Shown here: piece by piece, positions 1 to 11,792 of the stretch | Numbering within the stretch: position 1 is the first letter of the stretch | How the letters are laid out: every line of letters starts with the position of its first letter | Origin: Peribolospora baueri | Taxonomy: Eukaryota > Basidiomycota > Peribolosporomycetes > Peribolosporales > Peribolosporaceae | Direction of reading: 5' to 3' | Length of the DNA stretch: 64,000 bases | Assembly: GCA_029717555.1 (NCBI GenBank) | Contig: JAMDHS010000055.1 | Span: forward strand, 1-64,000 | Translations under genes and position numbers: made by a program | The notes under the pieces: generated by a model | Database searches by the model: none | What the model was told of the DNA's origin: nothing | What the model saw: the letters and a program-made list of their open reading frames with translations, nothing else

Positions 1-868
1 CATCAGACGTTCCTTCAATCTTCCTTAGCTCGCTCGCCTCTCTTGCAAAGGCAAGGGCATCCCTCATGGTGACTGCAAGATCTCGAACATTGCTGTCCTG
101 CTCGACCTGTTGTTTAAGAACCTAACGATCCCACAAATCGAAAACAACGTGCCATGTAGTTCGTCCAGCCATGCCTGTCCGTGAAGCCTTGAGCAGTCGC
201 CATGCTCCTACCTTGTAGCCACCGGTCAGAGCAGCGAACGCCGTCGCGAGATAGGGGTGCACCTGGTAAGGTACGAATGGAGAGAGAATGATTGGTCATC
301 TCTCGTAGCATAGACGAAGCCGGCCCGAGCCCGACTCCCTTGACCTACGCGTGTGATGCCCTCGATCGTCTTGAGCACCTGATCGAGATACCCCATCGCT
401 TCGCCGAGAGGGGATATCCATTGGCCGAGATCACCAGCCTTCAAGTAAGCGGACTGGACGTTCGCTCCGAGGGACTGAACATTATCCACAACGTTCGACG
501 AAGCGGCGAAAGGACTCGAAAGATCCCCGGGTCGGTCGAGCCGGGCTAGACCATTGTCAGCCGTCTGAACTTGGTCAGTGACGATGTCCATCTCTATCTT
601 GGTGGGCAAGGCCGAGTCTCTGACGGTCTCGAGGACAAACTTGAGGCTTAGGGCTCCAGGGACGACTCTATTATCGTTCCACAGCTCACAAGTTCGAGTT
701 GCGTCTATGCCCAACAGCGCATGCACGTCAGCAAGGTCAAGTAAAAGAAGAGATAGAACGAAATGAAGTGGCAGACTCACCGGCCAATGCGTTCTCTTGT
801 CCAAGCTAGTCTCCTAGCTCCTTTCGAGTTCCGCCGACAAGCTTACCTGCCTCGCCTGGCGCGAGCAT
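1..868 (-). CDS. STAND/NLR-like protein, N-terminal part (runs off left edge)
   Basis: I read at least four exons on the minus strand. The order is a short exon near 802-780 giving LGQENALA, then a main exon with ELWNDN and LKFVLETVRDSA. Next comes a short exon near 267-217 reading VHPYLATAFAALTGGYK, and last an exon of 123-1 with VLKQQVEQDSNVRDLAVTMR and ALAFAREASEL. The order of a helical segment, a 'HPY..AAW..L..GYK' type block and a 'QD..V..L..TMRDA..FA.EA' block matches the N-terminal region of basidiomycete STAND proteins (NACHT or AAA plus repeats). Members are intracellular and thought to act in non-self recognition or cell-death signalling. The NTPase and repeat part would lie left of the window. 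The true start is not resolved: the frame is blocked upstream of the short exon, so one or more 5' exons probably lie beyond 868. Family assignment is from memory of the motif pattern. Confidence 0.58.
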
Positions 869-900
869 CCTACTCAGGGAAGAGCGCGTTCGGAAAACAT

Positions 901-2375
901 TTATGGTGATGGCAGAAGACTCTCGCAAAGCGCTAGGAGAAAGCGGGCCGGAAAAAAAGAGGACAGGCAAGCGTTGGTCAACAAGGCGGCGGCCGAGCCT
1001 CTAGGGTATATTTATGACAATAAGAGGACACGCACAACTCGAAAACTTTCTCTCAACCTGAGGCCCACGAGGTGGATGCCGTTGAGCCGAATCTCTACAC
1101 GCGTGCCCGCTCAATTATCGTCAGCTTCTGCTACAGGTTACATCGGAACGTGCACCTTGCTGTACGAACCTGTCAGTCGTAGCTTGACGATCCTGTAGAA
1201 TGGCAGACCGTAGCGTCAACATTCGCATCCCATAAAGGTAAGCGACTCGACTCACCTTGTCGGAGCAGCCTCAAAGGTCTCAGCGGTCATGCCGCGGATA
1301 ATTCCTAGATCGCTACAAACGCCGGTTCGATAAGACGGAGCAAGAATATGGAAGTGACAGGACGAGATGAGGATGATGATGAGATGGTGAACGCCCCCTT
1401 TTTGGGTTGAACAGCATTCGCAAGGCGGTTCGGGGATATCGCCCAAGGCAAAGTCCACACGTGCATCCACCAAGCTCCTGACATATTAAGTTAGCTACAT
1501 ACGACCTCCAGTTCTGCCTGCGGCAAGTCGTGCCTCAGGAATGGACCCTGTTCGACTGCGGCCTGCAACGTCATGTTGTCTACCGAGAACATCAAAACCA
1601 AGCGTCCCTTTGCGAAGTTGGATTGCCTTTTTTTTAGGGGCACCCGGACCGGGCGGGGCGGCTGAAGAACTTGGGCGTCGCGCTATTGCTTGTATCTCGA
1701 TGGGGCGGCTAGCGGTCGACCTGGTGCCCGAGGTACATCCGGACCGAGCAGAGGGTCTCAATTACTTGGGACGTGCGCTAAGAACACGCTTCAATAGCAT
1801 CGGCAGACGAGCAAAGCGAGCAGACAAAGCAGACGAGATGAGAGAAGGGCGCGGGCGCGACGAACAGGAGCGCAAGGGGAAAAAAGACGATCCCGTACGA
1901 CGGACTCACTCCAGATCGAATGCCGCGAGCGCTGGAAGCGTTGACGTCGTTGACGTCGTTGTCGACGCCGGGGCGTCGTCGCTCATGACTGTGTCCGTGT
2001 CCGAGGCGAGGCGTGCGAGAAAAAGCGAGGGCAGCGAGATTTGGCGTTTCGAAAAACGACAGTGTCGTCCTCTCGATCGAGCTCTGAAGCGGCCTCGTCA
2101 TTGCCACGTATGGATTCTTGACGGATTCCATCCTCAGACGGAGTGTCAATACGTTGTCGCTCGAGGAGGGAAGAAAGCGCTGTGACCTTGGTGCGAAGCG
2201 GGCGGAGAAGGCGGTGCACGCGGGATAGAGGGAGAACGAGAACGAGAGCGAGAGCGCGATGAAGGAAACGAGAGCGCGGAAAGAGAGGATAGCGAACGAG
2301 GTGAGGTGACTTTAGGAGGGAGGGGTTGAGAGGTGGTGGGGTCGGTGCACGTCCGGAGGCGTTTAGCGGGAGTGA
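901..2375. other. Unresolved interval upstream of the STAND-like gene
   Basis: No gene is supportable here. A minus-strand stretch near 1471-1400 reads LVDARVDFALGDIP and might be a C2-like 5' exon of the STAND gene, but no clean splice chain connects it. The 1800-2320 part is rich in arginine and serine codons in every frame and looks non-coding. Confidence 0.4.
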
Positions 2376-3440
2376 GGAGGAGGGAGGCTGCTATTCCGGC
2401 GTGGGAGGGTTCACTACCAAGACCGTGCGTGGAGTACGGCACAATCCGCCTCCGCCTCTTCCTCCACTTCTTTCACGTACGGTGGACGAGCCAAGCGAGG
2501 TGCTTCAGCCGGGGCATCTTCGTTTATTGGGGCTGGCAGGTACAGACTTTCTACTGGTCCCGGAACTGGTACGAGCGCTGAGGCCAGGGAAGGAGGAGCG
2601 CAACGGGCACTTTGGCCTCCTCGGTCGCTGGACCCTCTTCTTCGCCTTTTCAACACCCCTACACCTCCAACGACCGACGCCCTTCCTCCTTCGGCCCAAA
2701 TGGAAACCGCCACGTTATCTTCTACAACTCGCACGGAAGACGAGTCGATGCAGCGGGCGGATGAGTGGTATGAGGCTGTTCCTGCTCACTATCGAGGGTG
2801 ACTTCGTTTCCTTTCCCACCGTTTGACCCTGTGGCCGATTTATTAACTTTCATCTCCCTTTTTCATCCTCGTTACGAATCTTTACTACGCTTTCTCAATT
2901 TTAAGTCCTGCTCTCGCCCATCACGCCATACATGTTATCACCGAACACTTGTCCTTCCCGCCGCCCATCGGGCTGTTGGAGCGCTTGCTCATTGCTTGCG
3001 TTTTGCATGGACTGGGCATCGGATTGGGTGAGTGGAAGCTCGGTGCCGTCGACATGCCACTTTCGCCCTGTCCCTCCGAATGCAAACGGGACCTACTTGT
3101 TCCGCATACCCCTTTCCGCTTGATGTCTCCCGATCGACAGCCCAGTACGCCCCCCTAATCCAAGTCTCCTCTGCTCGCCTCTAGCAAAGACGCACCCCAT
3201 GCCCATCCTCCTCCAGCCACACATCTCCCAATGCTTCTTCCACCCTCGCTTCCTCCATCCTCCAAATAAGGCCTCGACGACGCGCGACCTCAAGCGCGCT
3301 CTGGAGAGGTTGGGGTGGGTGGAGCTGGAGGGGGAAGTGAGAAGGAAACGGGCAGGAAGAAACGAAAAGGGAGAGTCGGAGACTGAAGCGGGAGGCGTGA
3401 GCGTGTTGAGCCACAGCAATGGCACGGTGAGCCCCGTTGG
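2376..3440 (+). CDS. Possible split gene of unknown function
   Basis: Between about 2376 and 2790 one plus-strand frame stays open for some 138 codons and reads like protein. It includes SFTYGGRAKRGASAG, ALWPPRSLDPLLRLFNTP and, at its end, RADEWYEAVPAHYR, followed by a GT-type boundary. A second exon-like piece lies near 2905-3030 (PPIGLLERLLIACVLHG). A third lies near 3270-3430 (TTRDLKRALERLGWVELEG). I see no start codon for the first piece and could not connect the pieces with convincing phases. It may be a real gene with a missing 5' exon, a decayed gene, or chance open frames in GC-rich DNA. I do not recognise the product. Confidence 0.3.
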
Positions 3441-3669
3441 GCCCACCCTCCTTCTTCTCTGGGTTCCTTTACAGGCCCTCGCTTCCCTGCCTCCTTACTC
3501 ATTCTTACCCTCATTTTCCAACTCCTTCCCTCTCCTGCCGTAGAACGTCCACGCCTGGCTCCTTAAATGATACCGTCCATGATAAAACGCTCCTGCTTTG
3601 TCGACCCGGTGTGCTTCAGACTACGACTCTCCCACCTCGCCCATCGTTGCCTGGTGAGACGGCGTCCAA

Positions 3670-5778
3670 CCCGCGCCCCCGTCCCGTCCGAGTGTCCGGC
3701 TGCGTCATCTCCAACACCCTCGAGAACCTGTCCCTTCTAGCAGCCCTCGGATCGACGACGGCACTGATCAATCGCGGGTATATTCGAGGGCCGTTCACTC
3801 GCAGTCGTATTTTCACCATCGTCACTATCGTCCAAGGCCTTAACGAGCCGATCGATCTCATCGGACAACATTTCCCCACTCTTCTCGCCGCCTGGACGTC
3901 TCTGGGGAGGATACAAGACTTTCTTTTCCTCGACGAGTACGATCCGTCTCCATCGGACATGCCCGCAAAGGTACCAGGCACTTGTACTGCTGCTCCAGGG
4001 TCTAAAGATATCCTCATCAGCGGACAGAGCGCCTCGTTCGCCTGGTCAAAGAAGGCCGCCAAGGAGCCGTTCTTGAAGGAACTGACGTTCGAGATCGAGC
4101 GCGGCTCGCTTGTCGCCGTCATTCACACTGTCGGTTCCGTGAGTAACTATACTTTCTTTTTGTCGATCGGACACTCCCGTTCGGGTCTTCCGGCGCCTTT
4201 TTGACCCGATTCTCGCTCTTTATAGGGAAAATCAGCCTTTCTCCAGCCTTGCTCTCTGAGATGCACCATGTGGCCGGTTCCGTCCGAGTCCATCGCGCGG
4301 GAGGATGCGCGTTCGTCTCCGACAGCTCATGGGTGACGCCGGACAGCGTGCGAAGCAACATTCTTTTCGACCGTCCCTTGGACCCCGTTCGCTTGGACAA
4401 GGTGCTGAGAGCGACGGCTTTGGACGTGGACGTGTGAGTGAAAACGCACGGCCTTCCGAATATCATCGAGAAGGCGCGCTCACCTCACACTTCGGTTTGC
4501 AATTTCGCTTCCCTGCCTGTCAGCGCCAGGTTCCCTCAAGGACTCGACACTCCGATCGGTGCGTTTCGATTCGGATTTCGGCCTCCGGCTCTGTTGCTAA
4601 TGGCCGATTCCGTTTTCGACGTTGCAGGTGACCGAGGAATAAAGGTCAGCGGTGGACAGCGTGCTCGGATCGCCCTTGCTCGAGCGTTCTCCTTTCTTGC
4701 AGACGTCAACTTCCCGAGTCCATTTCCGACTTGAACTTTGTGCTCGAAGGCGGGGAGAAGCTTGGCGTCGTCGGACGTTCAGGGAGCGGCAAATCTACCG
4801 CAATCTTTGGCTTGCTCCGCGGCGTCGACACCTGCCTAACGACGGGCTCAATCCAGATCGACGATGAGCGTGAGTGTTTTACCGTCCCTTACTGCCCTCC
4901 GGTCAATGGCGTCACGCCCACAATTCTCTTATCTCGAGTAGCGGTGTCATCGATACCCATCAGCAAGCTCCGAGACAGTCTTTGCCTCGTCTCTCAGGAA
5001 CCGTTCCTTCTGGCTGTCATCATTCGAGACAACTTGGACCCCGACAGGCAGTGCACTGACGACGAGATCTGGAAAGCGCTCCAAGCTAGGGCTTACCGGC
5101 GCCACTGGAGCGCTCGAGAGCAAGCTCGATACCGTGATGTCTGCAGATGCGGCTCTGTCAAGAGGCCAGCGCCAGCTGCTCGGTGAGAAGTTAACAATGT
5201 CCTTGGTGTCGGAATTGTTCAACACCTTCGTTCATATTGCCTCTATCGGTTCGTCTTGGAATGTCAGGTATGGCTCGCGTCCTCCTCAGGAAGCGTAGGA
5301 TCGTCCTCTTGGACGAGGCGGTGAGATATTCCACCCCCCTCGACCACCTGTCACAAGTGACTGAGCTCATCGCCCGGCCCGGCTCATCTCACGCTTCGTT
5401 TCCGCAGACGAGCGCCATGGACATGGAGAGCGACCAGGCCCTGCGCAGGGTGATACAAACGGACCTTAAAGGCTCGACGATCATCTCCGTAGCGCATCGA
5501 ATCGGTGAGAGAATCTGCATACAGTCGACCTTTACGCTCACAGAGAGACCAAAGCTGATTTCGCGTGCGTCGCATGCGACTCCTCTGCTGCAGCCACAGT
5601 TGTGAACTTTGATTACGTCGCGGTCATAGACGCCGGAAGGATTGTCGAATTCGGAACGCCGAAACACCTCCTGGCAGACCCTGACACCCACTTTGCAAAG
5701 CTGGCCGCCAGTCAAAACATCTTCCATATGAGGACCGGGCCGTCGTCGCTACTGACTTCGGGGCTGCTTGCAAAATGA
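3670..5778 (+). pseudogene. ABCC-type (MRP/multidrug) ABC transporter pseudogene
   Basis: The recognisable order begins with the end of a first membrane domain (VQGLNEPIDLIGQ, WTSLGRIQDFL, about 3830-3930). NBD1 follows, with a disturbed Walker A around 4130-4240, FVSDSSWVTPDSVRSNILF at 4310-4370 and the signature VSGGQRARIALARA at 4650-4690. Only about 50 bp later comes an NBD2 Walker A (GVVGRSGSGKSTA, 4765-4805). After it are VSQEPFLL, the signature LSRGQRQLLG, a Walker B LLDEA/TSAMD split by an intron, and the H-loop SVAHRI. The tail VIDAGRIVEFGTPKHLL runs to the stop at 5776-5778. Full ABCC proteins carry TMD0-TMD1-NBD1-TMD2-NBD2. Here TMD0, nearly all of TMD1, NBD1 Walker B and the whole TMD2 are absent. 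The frame also slips between Walker A and LLSEM in NBD1, and again between KALQA and LTGATG before the NBD2 signature. It cannot be a working exporter; transcription is unknown. Confidence 0.85.
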
Positions 5779-6188
5779 TACTTTGGGGGTCGAGAAACAG
5801 GGCATTACCACTTCGACAATGCGTGACGCGAAGAATCGGACAGAAATACCCCTCGCATCCAGTGTCACGCAGTGCGCAGTGTCCGCGAGAATAAAGCGTA
5901 TGGACGATCATGCCTCGATGCCGTCCCTCAAACTCTGGCGGGTACCGGAGGCGACAGGCCACATTGTCACACGCAACTGCCCCGGAGCGACCCGGGCAGG
6001 GCTGCCCTGTCCTCACGAGCATAGACATGTGATCCGATATCCGCTACTTGCCCTCAGCATGACGATTCGTCCTACTGACTCTATCTAACGCCAACGAAGG
6101 ACGAGACTGGAGAAGGAAGGAGAACGAGGGTCGTACTCGACCTGTACTCTCCCGATTCTCATTCTACCAGCCGAGAGAACGCCGTCTA
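5779..6188. other. Convergent 3' intergenic region
   Basis: This gap of about 410 bp separates the ABCC pseudogene from the convergent exonuclease gene. I see no conserved coding sequence, RNA gene or repeat in it. Confidence 0.5.
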
Positions 6189-8223
6189 TCAAACTTCTAT
6201 CTCCGCTCCAATAAGGAAATGGTCGCTTGCACAAACGCCTTTGCGCGGAAGACCCGGTGCCAAGTCAGCGGACCTATGCGCCTTGAGAAGGGAGAGTACT
6301 CGAGGCGTGCTCGGGGAAGCGGGGGAGAGTAATGGGGACGAGGAAGGCGAAGTTGGAGGGAGGACGAAGATGTAGTCTGCGTAACACAAAGGGCAAATCG
6401 GATCTGCTCAGTACCGCAAGGAGAACAACCAAAAACCTTGTCCCGCCTCGCTATCTAAGCGCTCCCACTTACCTAGCGTCAATCTGAACAGAGGACTCCA
6501 AAGCGTCCACATGGGTTCGCCCTGGGTCTTCCCGCGGATGCCCTCTCCATACCGTCTCGTCTCTCTCAGTTTTGTGACCGACTCCTCACCCTGCGCGGCC
6601 GCCAGATCCCTCTCCTCATCCACCCTCTCCATCGCACGCCCTGGGCTCCAAAACGTATTATCCGCTTCCCCTTGCACCCGATCGTATGACGTGCCGTACG
6701 CTGAAAACAACTGCCCATCGGCGTCCACGTCGACGTCGAGAGAGGAAGCGCTGGAAGACGCGTAAAGAGCGCGAAGTTCATCGTTGGAGAGCAGGCCGTC
6801 CTCCGGTCGGGCGGGTCGACAGTTCTTTAAGATCCTGTCCTCGTCACCTTCGGCACTGTCGTACTGTTCGACGTCAACTTCCGTCTCGTCGACCGCTTCC
6901 GCCTCGCCAACGTCTTGCTCTCCCTCGATGCCTTCCACGCCGTCTTGAGCGTGCCCGTTCCCCTCCCCTATCCCGACGTCTGCCATCGCAGCAAGCTTCG
7001 CTCTCCGCTCGTCGATGCTCTTGTGGACCACACGAGAGCTTTCGAGCTCAGCGACATTGGAGGGCGTCAAGGGAGAAGACGTTAGGAAGGAATATGTTGC
7101 AGAGCATGGTTGGTCGTTCAGATCGCCCGTGATGAAAATGGGCCAATTCGCCCAGCTCTCCAGCTGCTCCTTAACGGCGCGACCTATTTCGTCGCCCTTT
7201 GCTCTGTCTGCTTCCTGAGAGGAAGCGGACGTCAGTGTTGGTTCCTGCCCACGGTCCCTGAACAGCTTGACCTCCCGTACCAACACGCCACCCTGCCGGG
7301 AGCGCTCATAGCCGTGCTTAGGATGCCAGAAAAGATGGGTCGTAGCGACGATGATCCCTTTGGGGGAATCGGGAGCAGGTGATGGCTGTCGAAAGCGAAG
7401 GGCGACCAAGACAGCGATGTTACGAGTGATCCGAGAGCAGCCTGTTCGACCACTGGCATCGACCGTCGCCTCATCCAGATAGACCACCTTGCGGGCGACA
7501 GGCTCAGGCTCAAAGACAGCTTCCCTCCTTCCCAACGTTGACAATGACGACGATGATGGCCGAGGTTCGGAGCGCCACGCAATGAGAAGTCCGTGCTGCT
7601 TCGCCGCATATCCTTTCTCATGCACGTACGAATATCCGAGAGGCGTTAGGGCGGCCAGGTGAGAGTCGAGCCGGTCAACTTCCTGGAGGGAGACCGATGG
7701 AAAGAATAATAAATAGAGGAAGAAGCGCGAATGTCCGCAAAATGAACTAGCTCACCTGGAAGCAGCCGACATCGAAGTCATACCCTGTCAGCTCGGCCAA
7801 TAAGGCCTCCTTTCTTTGAGCCCACTTCAAGCAATCCGACCCGGGGAAAAGCTCCCTCCGAACGAGACCCTGAGCGAGAATGTTCCAGCTCACAATCCTG
7901 ATGTTCCTCTTACCCTCCTCAAGTTCCCTGGCACCCTCTACCTTGCCCCACAACCTTTTTTTGAACAGCGGAACATCATCCTGGCGCTGTGATGAAAGAT
8001 AAGCAGAAGGCGTTAGGCCTTCCGCCTGGGTGGCGGCCAGCGCGGCCGCTTTTTTGGCCTCTTTCTTCGCCGCCCTCTCGGCTCGCTTCGCTTCTATTGC
8101 TGCCTCGGATTGGTCCCTGCCCTTCCTGTCCAGCGTGGAGGTAGCAAGTCTCGGAGGCTCTGCAGCCTCGTTTAAGGCCTGGGCGCTTGTGCCGGCGTTG
8201 ATGGTGGGCGATCGTAGGCTCAT
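6189..8223 (-). CDS. NGL2: Endonuclease/exonuclease/phosphatase protein, Ngl2/CCR4-like exoribonuclease
   Basis: Three exons make a protein of about 620 residues. The N-terminus is basic and alanine-rich. EEP-fold motifs follow in order: IRIVSWNILAQGL, the Mg-binding glutamate region after GYDFDVGCFQ, VATTHLFWHPK, WPIFITGDLNDQP, then RLTLDYIFVLPP made by joining exons 2 and 3 across an intron at about 6391-6473, and ASDHFLIGAEIEV at the end. These are the catalytic D/N/H residues of Mg-dependent EEP nucleases. In yeast, Ngl2 trims the 3' end of 5.8S rRNA and its relatives deadenylate mRNA. An acidic insertion of about 90 residues sits between the GDLNDQP and DYIF motifs, as in other Ngl proteins. 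I chose the ATG at 8221-8223; an in-frame ATG at 8496 would add a hydrophobic, basic leader that could be a mitochondrial signal. Ngl2 and Ngl3 cannot be separated by eye. Confidence 0.85.
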
Positions 8224-8668
8224 GGCACGGGACTGAGACCCGGAGACGGCTCCGAGAAAACCGAGAGACAGAACAAAGCACCGGGTGGGGTGCCAAAAAA
8301 GGCTGGAAAGACACTTGGAAGGAATGGTGGTGGGCAATGGCAAAGGAATGTTATGGATTCGCTGGGAGAACGACGTGCTGGAGGTGATGAAGATGGCTGC
8401 GGCCAGGTACGAATGCGGCCTCGCTGTCGACTGGCAAACTACGATTAACGGGTGGCAAGACTGCAGCCGGCCGATCGCCATCTGTGCCAACTTCATGAAG
8501 GCGGAAGAGGAGCTCAGACTCGTTGTTTTCGTCTCGATATCTGGTCGTTGTCTTCAGCGACGTTTCCTAACTCGAGTCCGAGACGTTCGAACGTAGCCGC
8601 AGCGCAATTTCTTCCAACTCGCTGCAGCGCCCAAGACGGTCAAACGGCTATCTCCAGCTACGGCTCGA
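8224..8668. promoter_or_regulatory. Shared promoter of the exonuclease and methyltransferase genes
   Basis: The two genes are divergent, with start codons about 445 bp apart (about 170 bp if the exonuclease begins at 8496). I see no TATA box. Both promoters must lie here, so coupled regulation is possible. Confidence 0.5.
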
Positions 8669-10163
8669 ATGGCCCTCCCTGTCCAACTTCACGATCCCAA
8701 CTTCCCGCCCGACTTGCGCATCGTCCCCAGCTCGTCCAAGTACCGTCAGCGATGCGGCGGTAGCGACGTGCGCTCACGCACCGGCTCAGGAGAGTGTGGA
8801 GGGACGACGAGCGCTGGGGAGGCGAAGGAGAGAAGGAACTGGGATGAAGACGACTCCGAGGACATCGAGCGATGGGGAATAGCCGGTCGGATATGGTGCG
8901 TAGGGTCGAACTTTGCAGCGAGGCACGGACGGCATTACCGTTAGGACCCTCCGGGACTTACAGCACTGACTTTCATTCTCTCATCCTTCCCGTGTCCGTA
9001 ACAGGGAAGCCGCCTATGCCCTCAGATTGTACCTACAGCCTCCAGGGACCATTATTCTCCCCTCATATTTAACAAAGCCCAGTCTGTCACAGGCATACCT
9101 CGACTTCGATCCGCCATGCTCCATTTTCTCGGTTCCACTCTCCGACAGGCCTTACCGCAACGCCGTCACCGCCCTAGAGCTCGGAGCTGGTCAAGGTTAT
9201 GTAGGGCTTCATCTCGCTCGAGCGCTATCTACCGCACCTTGCAATACCCAATCCTTCTCCGCTCCACATCGCGTCGTCCTGACGGATTTAGAGAAGGTGG
9301 GCCCTCTGCTGCTCAGGAACAGCATCACGGCTGGGTTTTCCGAAGCGGCGCCTCTTCGCGGAACAGCTGTGGTTGGAGGAGATGTCGCATTGACGACTAT
9401 GACAGACCAGAAGGTTTCTGGCGTCGAAGTGCTTGTGCGCACCCTTGCCTGGGGCAACGGCGCGGATGGAGAGCAAATCCTAGCGGAACTGGAGCGAGGC
9501 CAGGCGTACAAGACCTCGAAGGCTAGCGAGCCCTCTCTCACTCATATCATCTGCTCCGACCTCGTCTTCTTTCCTCACCTTCTGGCACCTCTCCTGCGCT
9601 CGCTGATCCAACTCACCCAACCGCGCCCTAGGGCATCTTGCACCGAAGAGCTGCCTCCGACTGTGGACTTATCGGCGACGCCGGAGGTGATCATAAGCTA
9701 CAAGATCCGATCCCTTACAAAGGAGCAACCCTTCTGGACAGCGTTCGGCCGTTGGTTCGACTATGAGGCCGTCGGTTGTCGAAGCGTTTCGCCTGCTTCT
9801 CATGCAAGGGAAACATTGAACGGTGATTGTGTAGACGGACGGCAGGGACATTGGCACCGGTTCGGCTCGCCTTCTTCGCCGTATCACCCTACCGCTCTCC
9901 TTCGACGCGGTGACAATACGATCACAGGCGACCAGGACCAAGGAGAGACCAACACGGAGGACATCTTCGTGTTCGTCGCCCGACGACGTGCCGAGTCAAT
10001 AGACTGGGCCGTGCCGGAAAGTGATGCGCAGCTGTTGAGCTGGTCTCCACGCAGAGTTTCACAGGAGCAGGACAGGACAACACTTTCCGAGACTGGAAGA
10101 GGCGGCGTGAAGGGCGAGGGCACGTTCGAAGTCATGCTTCTGGGGGCAATTGAACTTGATTGA
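8669..10163 (+). CDS. Family-16 (METTL21-type) protein lysine methyltransferase
   Basis: Two exons are joined across an intron at 8896-9004, which completes the motif GRIWEAAYALRLYL typical of this family. The SAM-binding motif I is LELGAGQGYVGLHLA. The acidic post-I region is VVLTDLEKVGPLLLRNS, and LVRTLAWGN corresponds to the conserved 'L.WG' block. SDLVFFPHLLAPLLRSL matches the D-x-x-Y/F catalytic-region motif, here with phenylalanine. VIISYKIRSLTKEQPFWTAF matches the late strand with E/R residues. The protein is about 460 residues, longer than most relatives, because of a serine/glycine-rich insert near residues 330-400. Family members methylate lysines in elongation factors or chaperones in the cytosol; the substrate here cannot be inferred. 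The ATG at 8669 is the first in frame after the shared promoter. Confidence 0.82.
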
Positions 10164-10342
10164 CGTGTATCTCTCGGCGAAATCGAGAGTGGGATCCGTA
10201 AAGTATGTATTGTATGGACAGCCTTCCCAAAGGAATTGTTTGACTGCGGCATGGCGTCCCAGATCGCCCGCGTGGACTCCAGAAGTTGGACCGTCTCGAA
10301 AACACTCAACTTGAGTTGGTCTAGGGTTGTGATGAGCGCAAC

Positions 10343-11792
10343 ATGGCCGCCAATGCCCCACTGCTTTCCGACACCATCGACGCCGACTTGGAAGAGGGCC
10401 ATGCCTCCACAGCTCAGCTCGGGGCGGCGCGGCCGGGGGCGACGGTTACGGCTGGGAGCATGAGCAGCGGTGGAACGAATGGTGCCGCTGGAGGGGGAGG
10501 GGGAGGAGATCTTTCTGTATGGCGGCAGTCCAGGTGAGCGTTCGAGCCGATCCCCTTTATACCGCCCATGGACAAACTCTTGGGAATAATTTGAAGGTGA
10601 TGAACTGACGATGATGGAGCGTGCCTTTGTTCCTTTGCGGAGGGCAGCCATCCGGTTGCTCTCGTTTTCCTCTTCCTCTTCGCCGTCGCAGCTATCGCGA
10701 CTTATCTCTTCTGCGGTTTCTTCACTGACAACTACGTACTTTCGGTGAGTATACGCTGGGCGCCTCTCTGGTCTTTTGACATTGTGCCAGCGCACTGGAC
10801 TGACCAAATTCATCTGATTGGCCCCCACCTCTCTTGTAGACGGTCATCGTCGTCGTCCTCCTGTCGGCAGATTTCTGGACGTGCCGGGTGAGTGGCAGCG
10901 CGGAAAGTTGGTTGAAATGCTGTTCAGTAGCTGACTGGACGCGATTGTCCCTACAGAACGTGAGCGGGCGACTTCTCGTGGGACTTCGATATTGGAATCA
11001 AGTCGAGGAGGATGGGACGACCTACTGGGTGTTCGAAAGCCGTGATGTGAGTGGCTGTCGGTTGGCGCTCGTTGGCTGGGAAGAGCGGTTCCGTCTCTGT
11101 GCAACCTCTGCTGCTGAGGCTCTTATGGTTATCGTGGCTGCTTGCCTGCTAACAAGGATGCCAGTTTCGCTCGCACAGCCTTCGCAACCTTCCAACGCTC
11201 TAGACGCTAGGTGGGTCCGGCTCGAGCGAAAGGCAGCTCTTCCACGCCCCACTTTTGTCTGACCAAACCTGTTGCCTGTATCGTCGAAACAATAATGTCA
11301 TCCGCAGATTCTTCTGGACGAAAATCTATGCCACGCCCGTCATATGGATGCTGCTCATGGTCGTTTCCCTCATTAAGCTGTCGCTCAAGTGAGTCGATAC
11401 GTTGTATCTCCGGGTGTACGTGGTCCAGTGCCCTCTGATTCTCAACCCTTCTTTTCTTATTTTTCTTGTATGTTTACTGGCATTAGCTTTCTCCCGATCG
11501 TTGCTCTCGCGCTAGGTACGAACCATCGCGCGCCCTGTGTCTTTTGCCCATCGTCTGTTGTGCTTACGTCGTTCTCTATGTTTCTTTATACTGCTCATGA
11601 TCTTTATTTTGCAAAGTTTTCAATGTCTCGAACGCTATTGGTTTTTCCTATGCCGACCGGGACGCTCGCAAGCGCTGGGCGCAAGGCATGGCCTCTGGAG
11701 GCATGCTCGGAAGCCTCGGTAGTTTCGGAGGTCTGGCTGGCGGTCTTGCCGAGCGCGCTGTGCGGGGCGCCATTGGCAGGTTCACTGGTTGA
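10343..11792 (+). CDS. TVP23: Golgi membrane protein Tvp23
   Basis: I can join eight exons. The N-terminus is acidic and glycine-rich (about 64 residues). The body matches TVP23/FAM18: [67 protein letters not shown], then [13 protein letters not shown] and [14 protein letters not shown]. The end is [20 protein letters not shown] with a glycine-rich tail to the stop at 11790-11792. At least four hydrophobic membrane segments are visible. The splice phases fit throughout; for example the join before SSHPV uses the acceptor at 10647, and FNVSN is completed across the last intron. Tvp23 is a multi-pass protein of late Golgi vesicles that works with Yip-family proteins in vesicle traffic. No damage is seen. 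Confidence 0.93.

Noticed and set aside
6511-7382. Plus-strand frames across 6.5-7.4 kb
   Set aside because: They are antisense to the well-supported Ngl2-like gene and show no motif.
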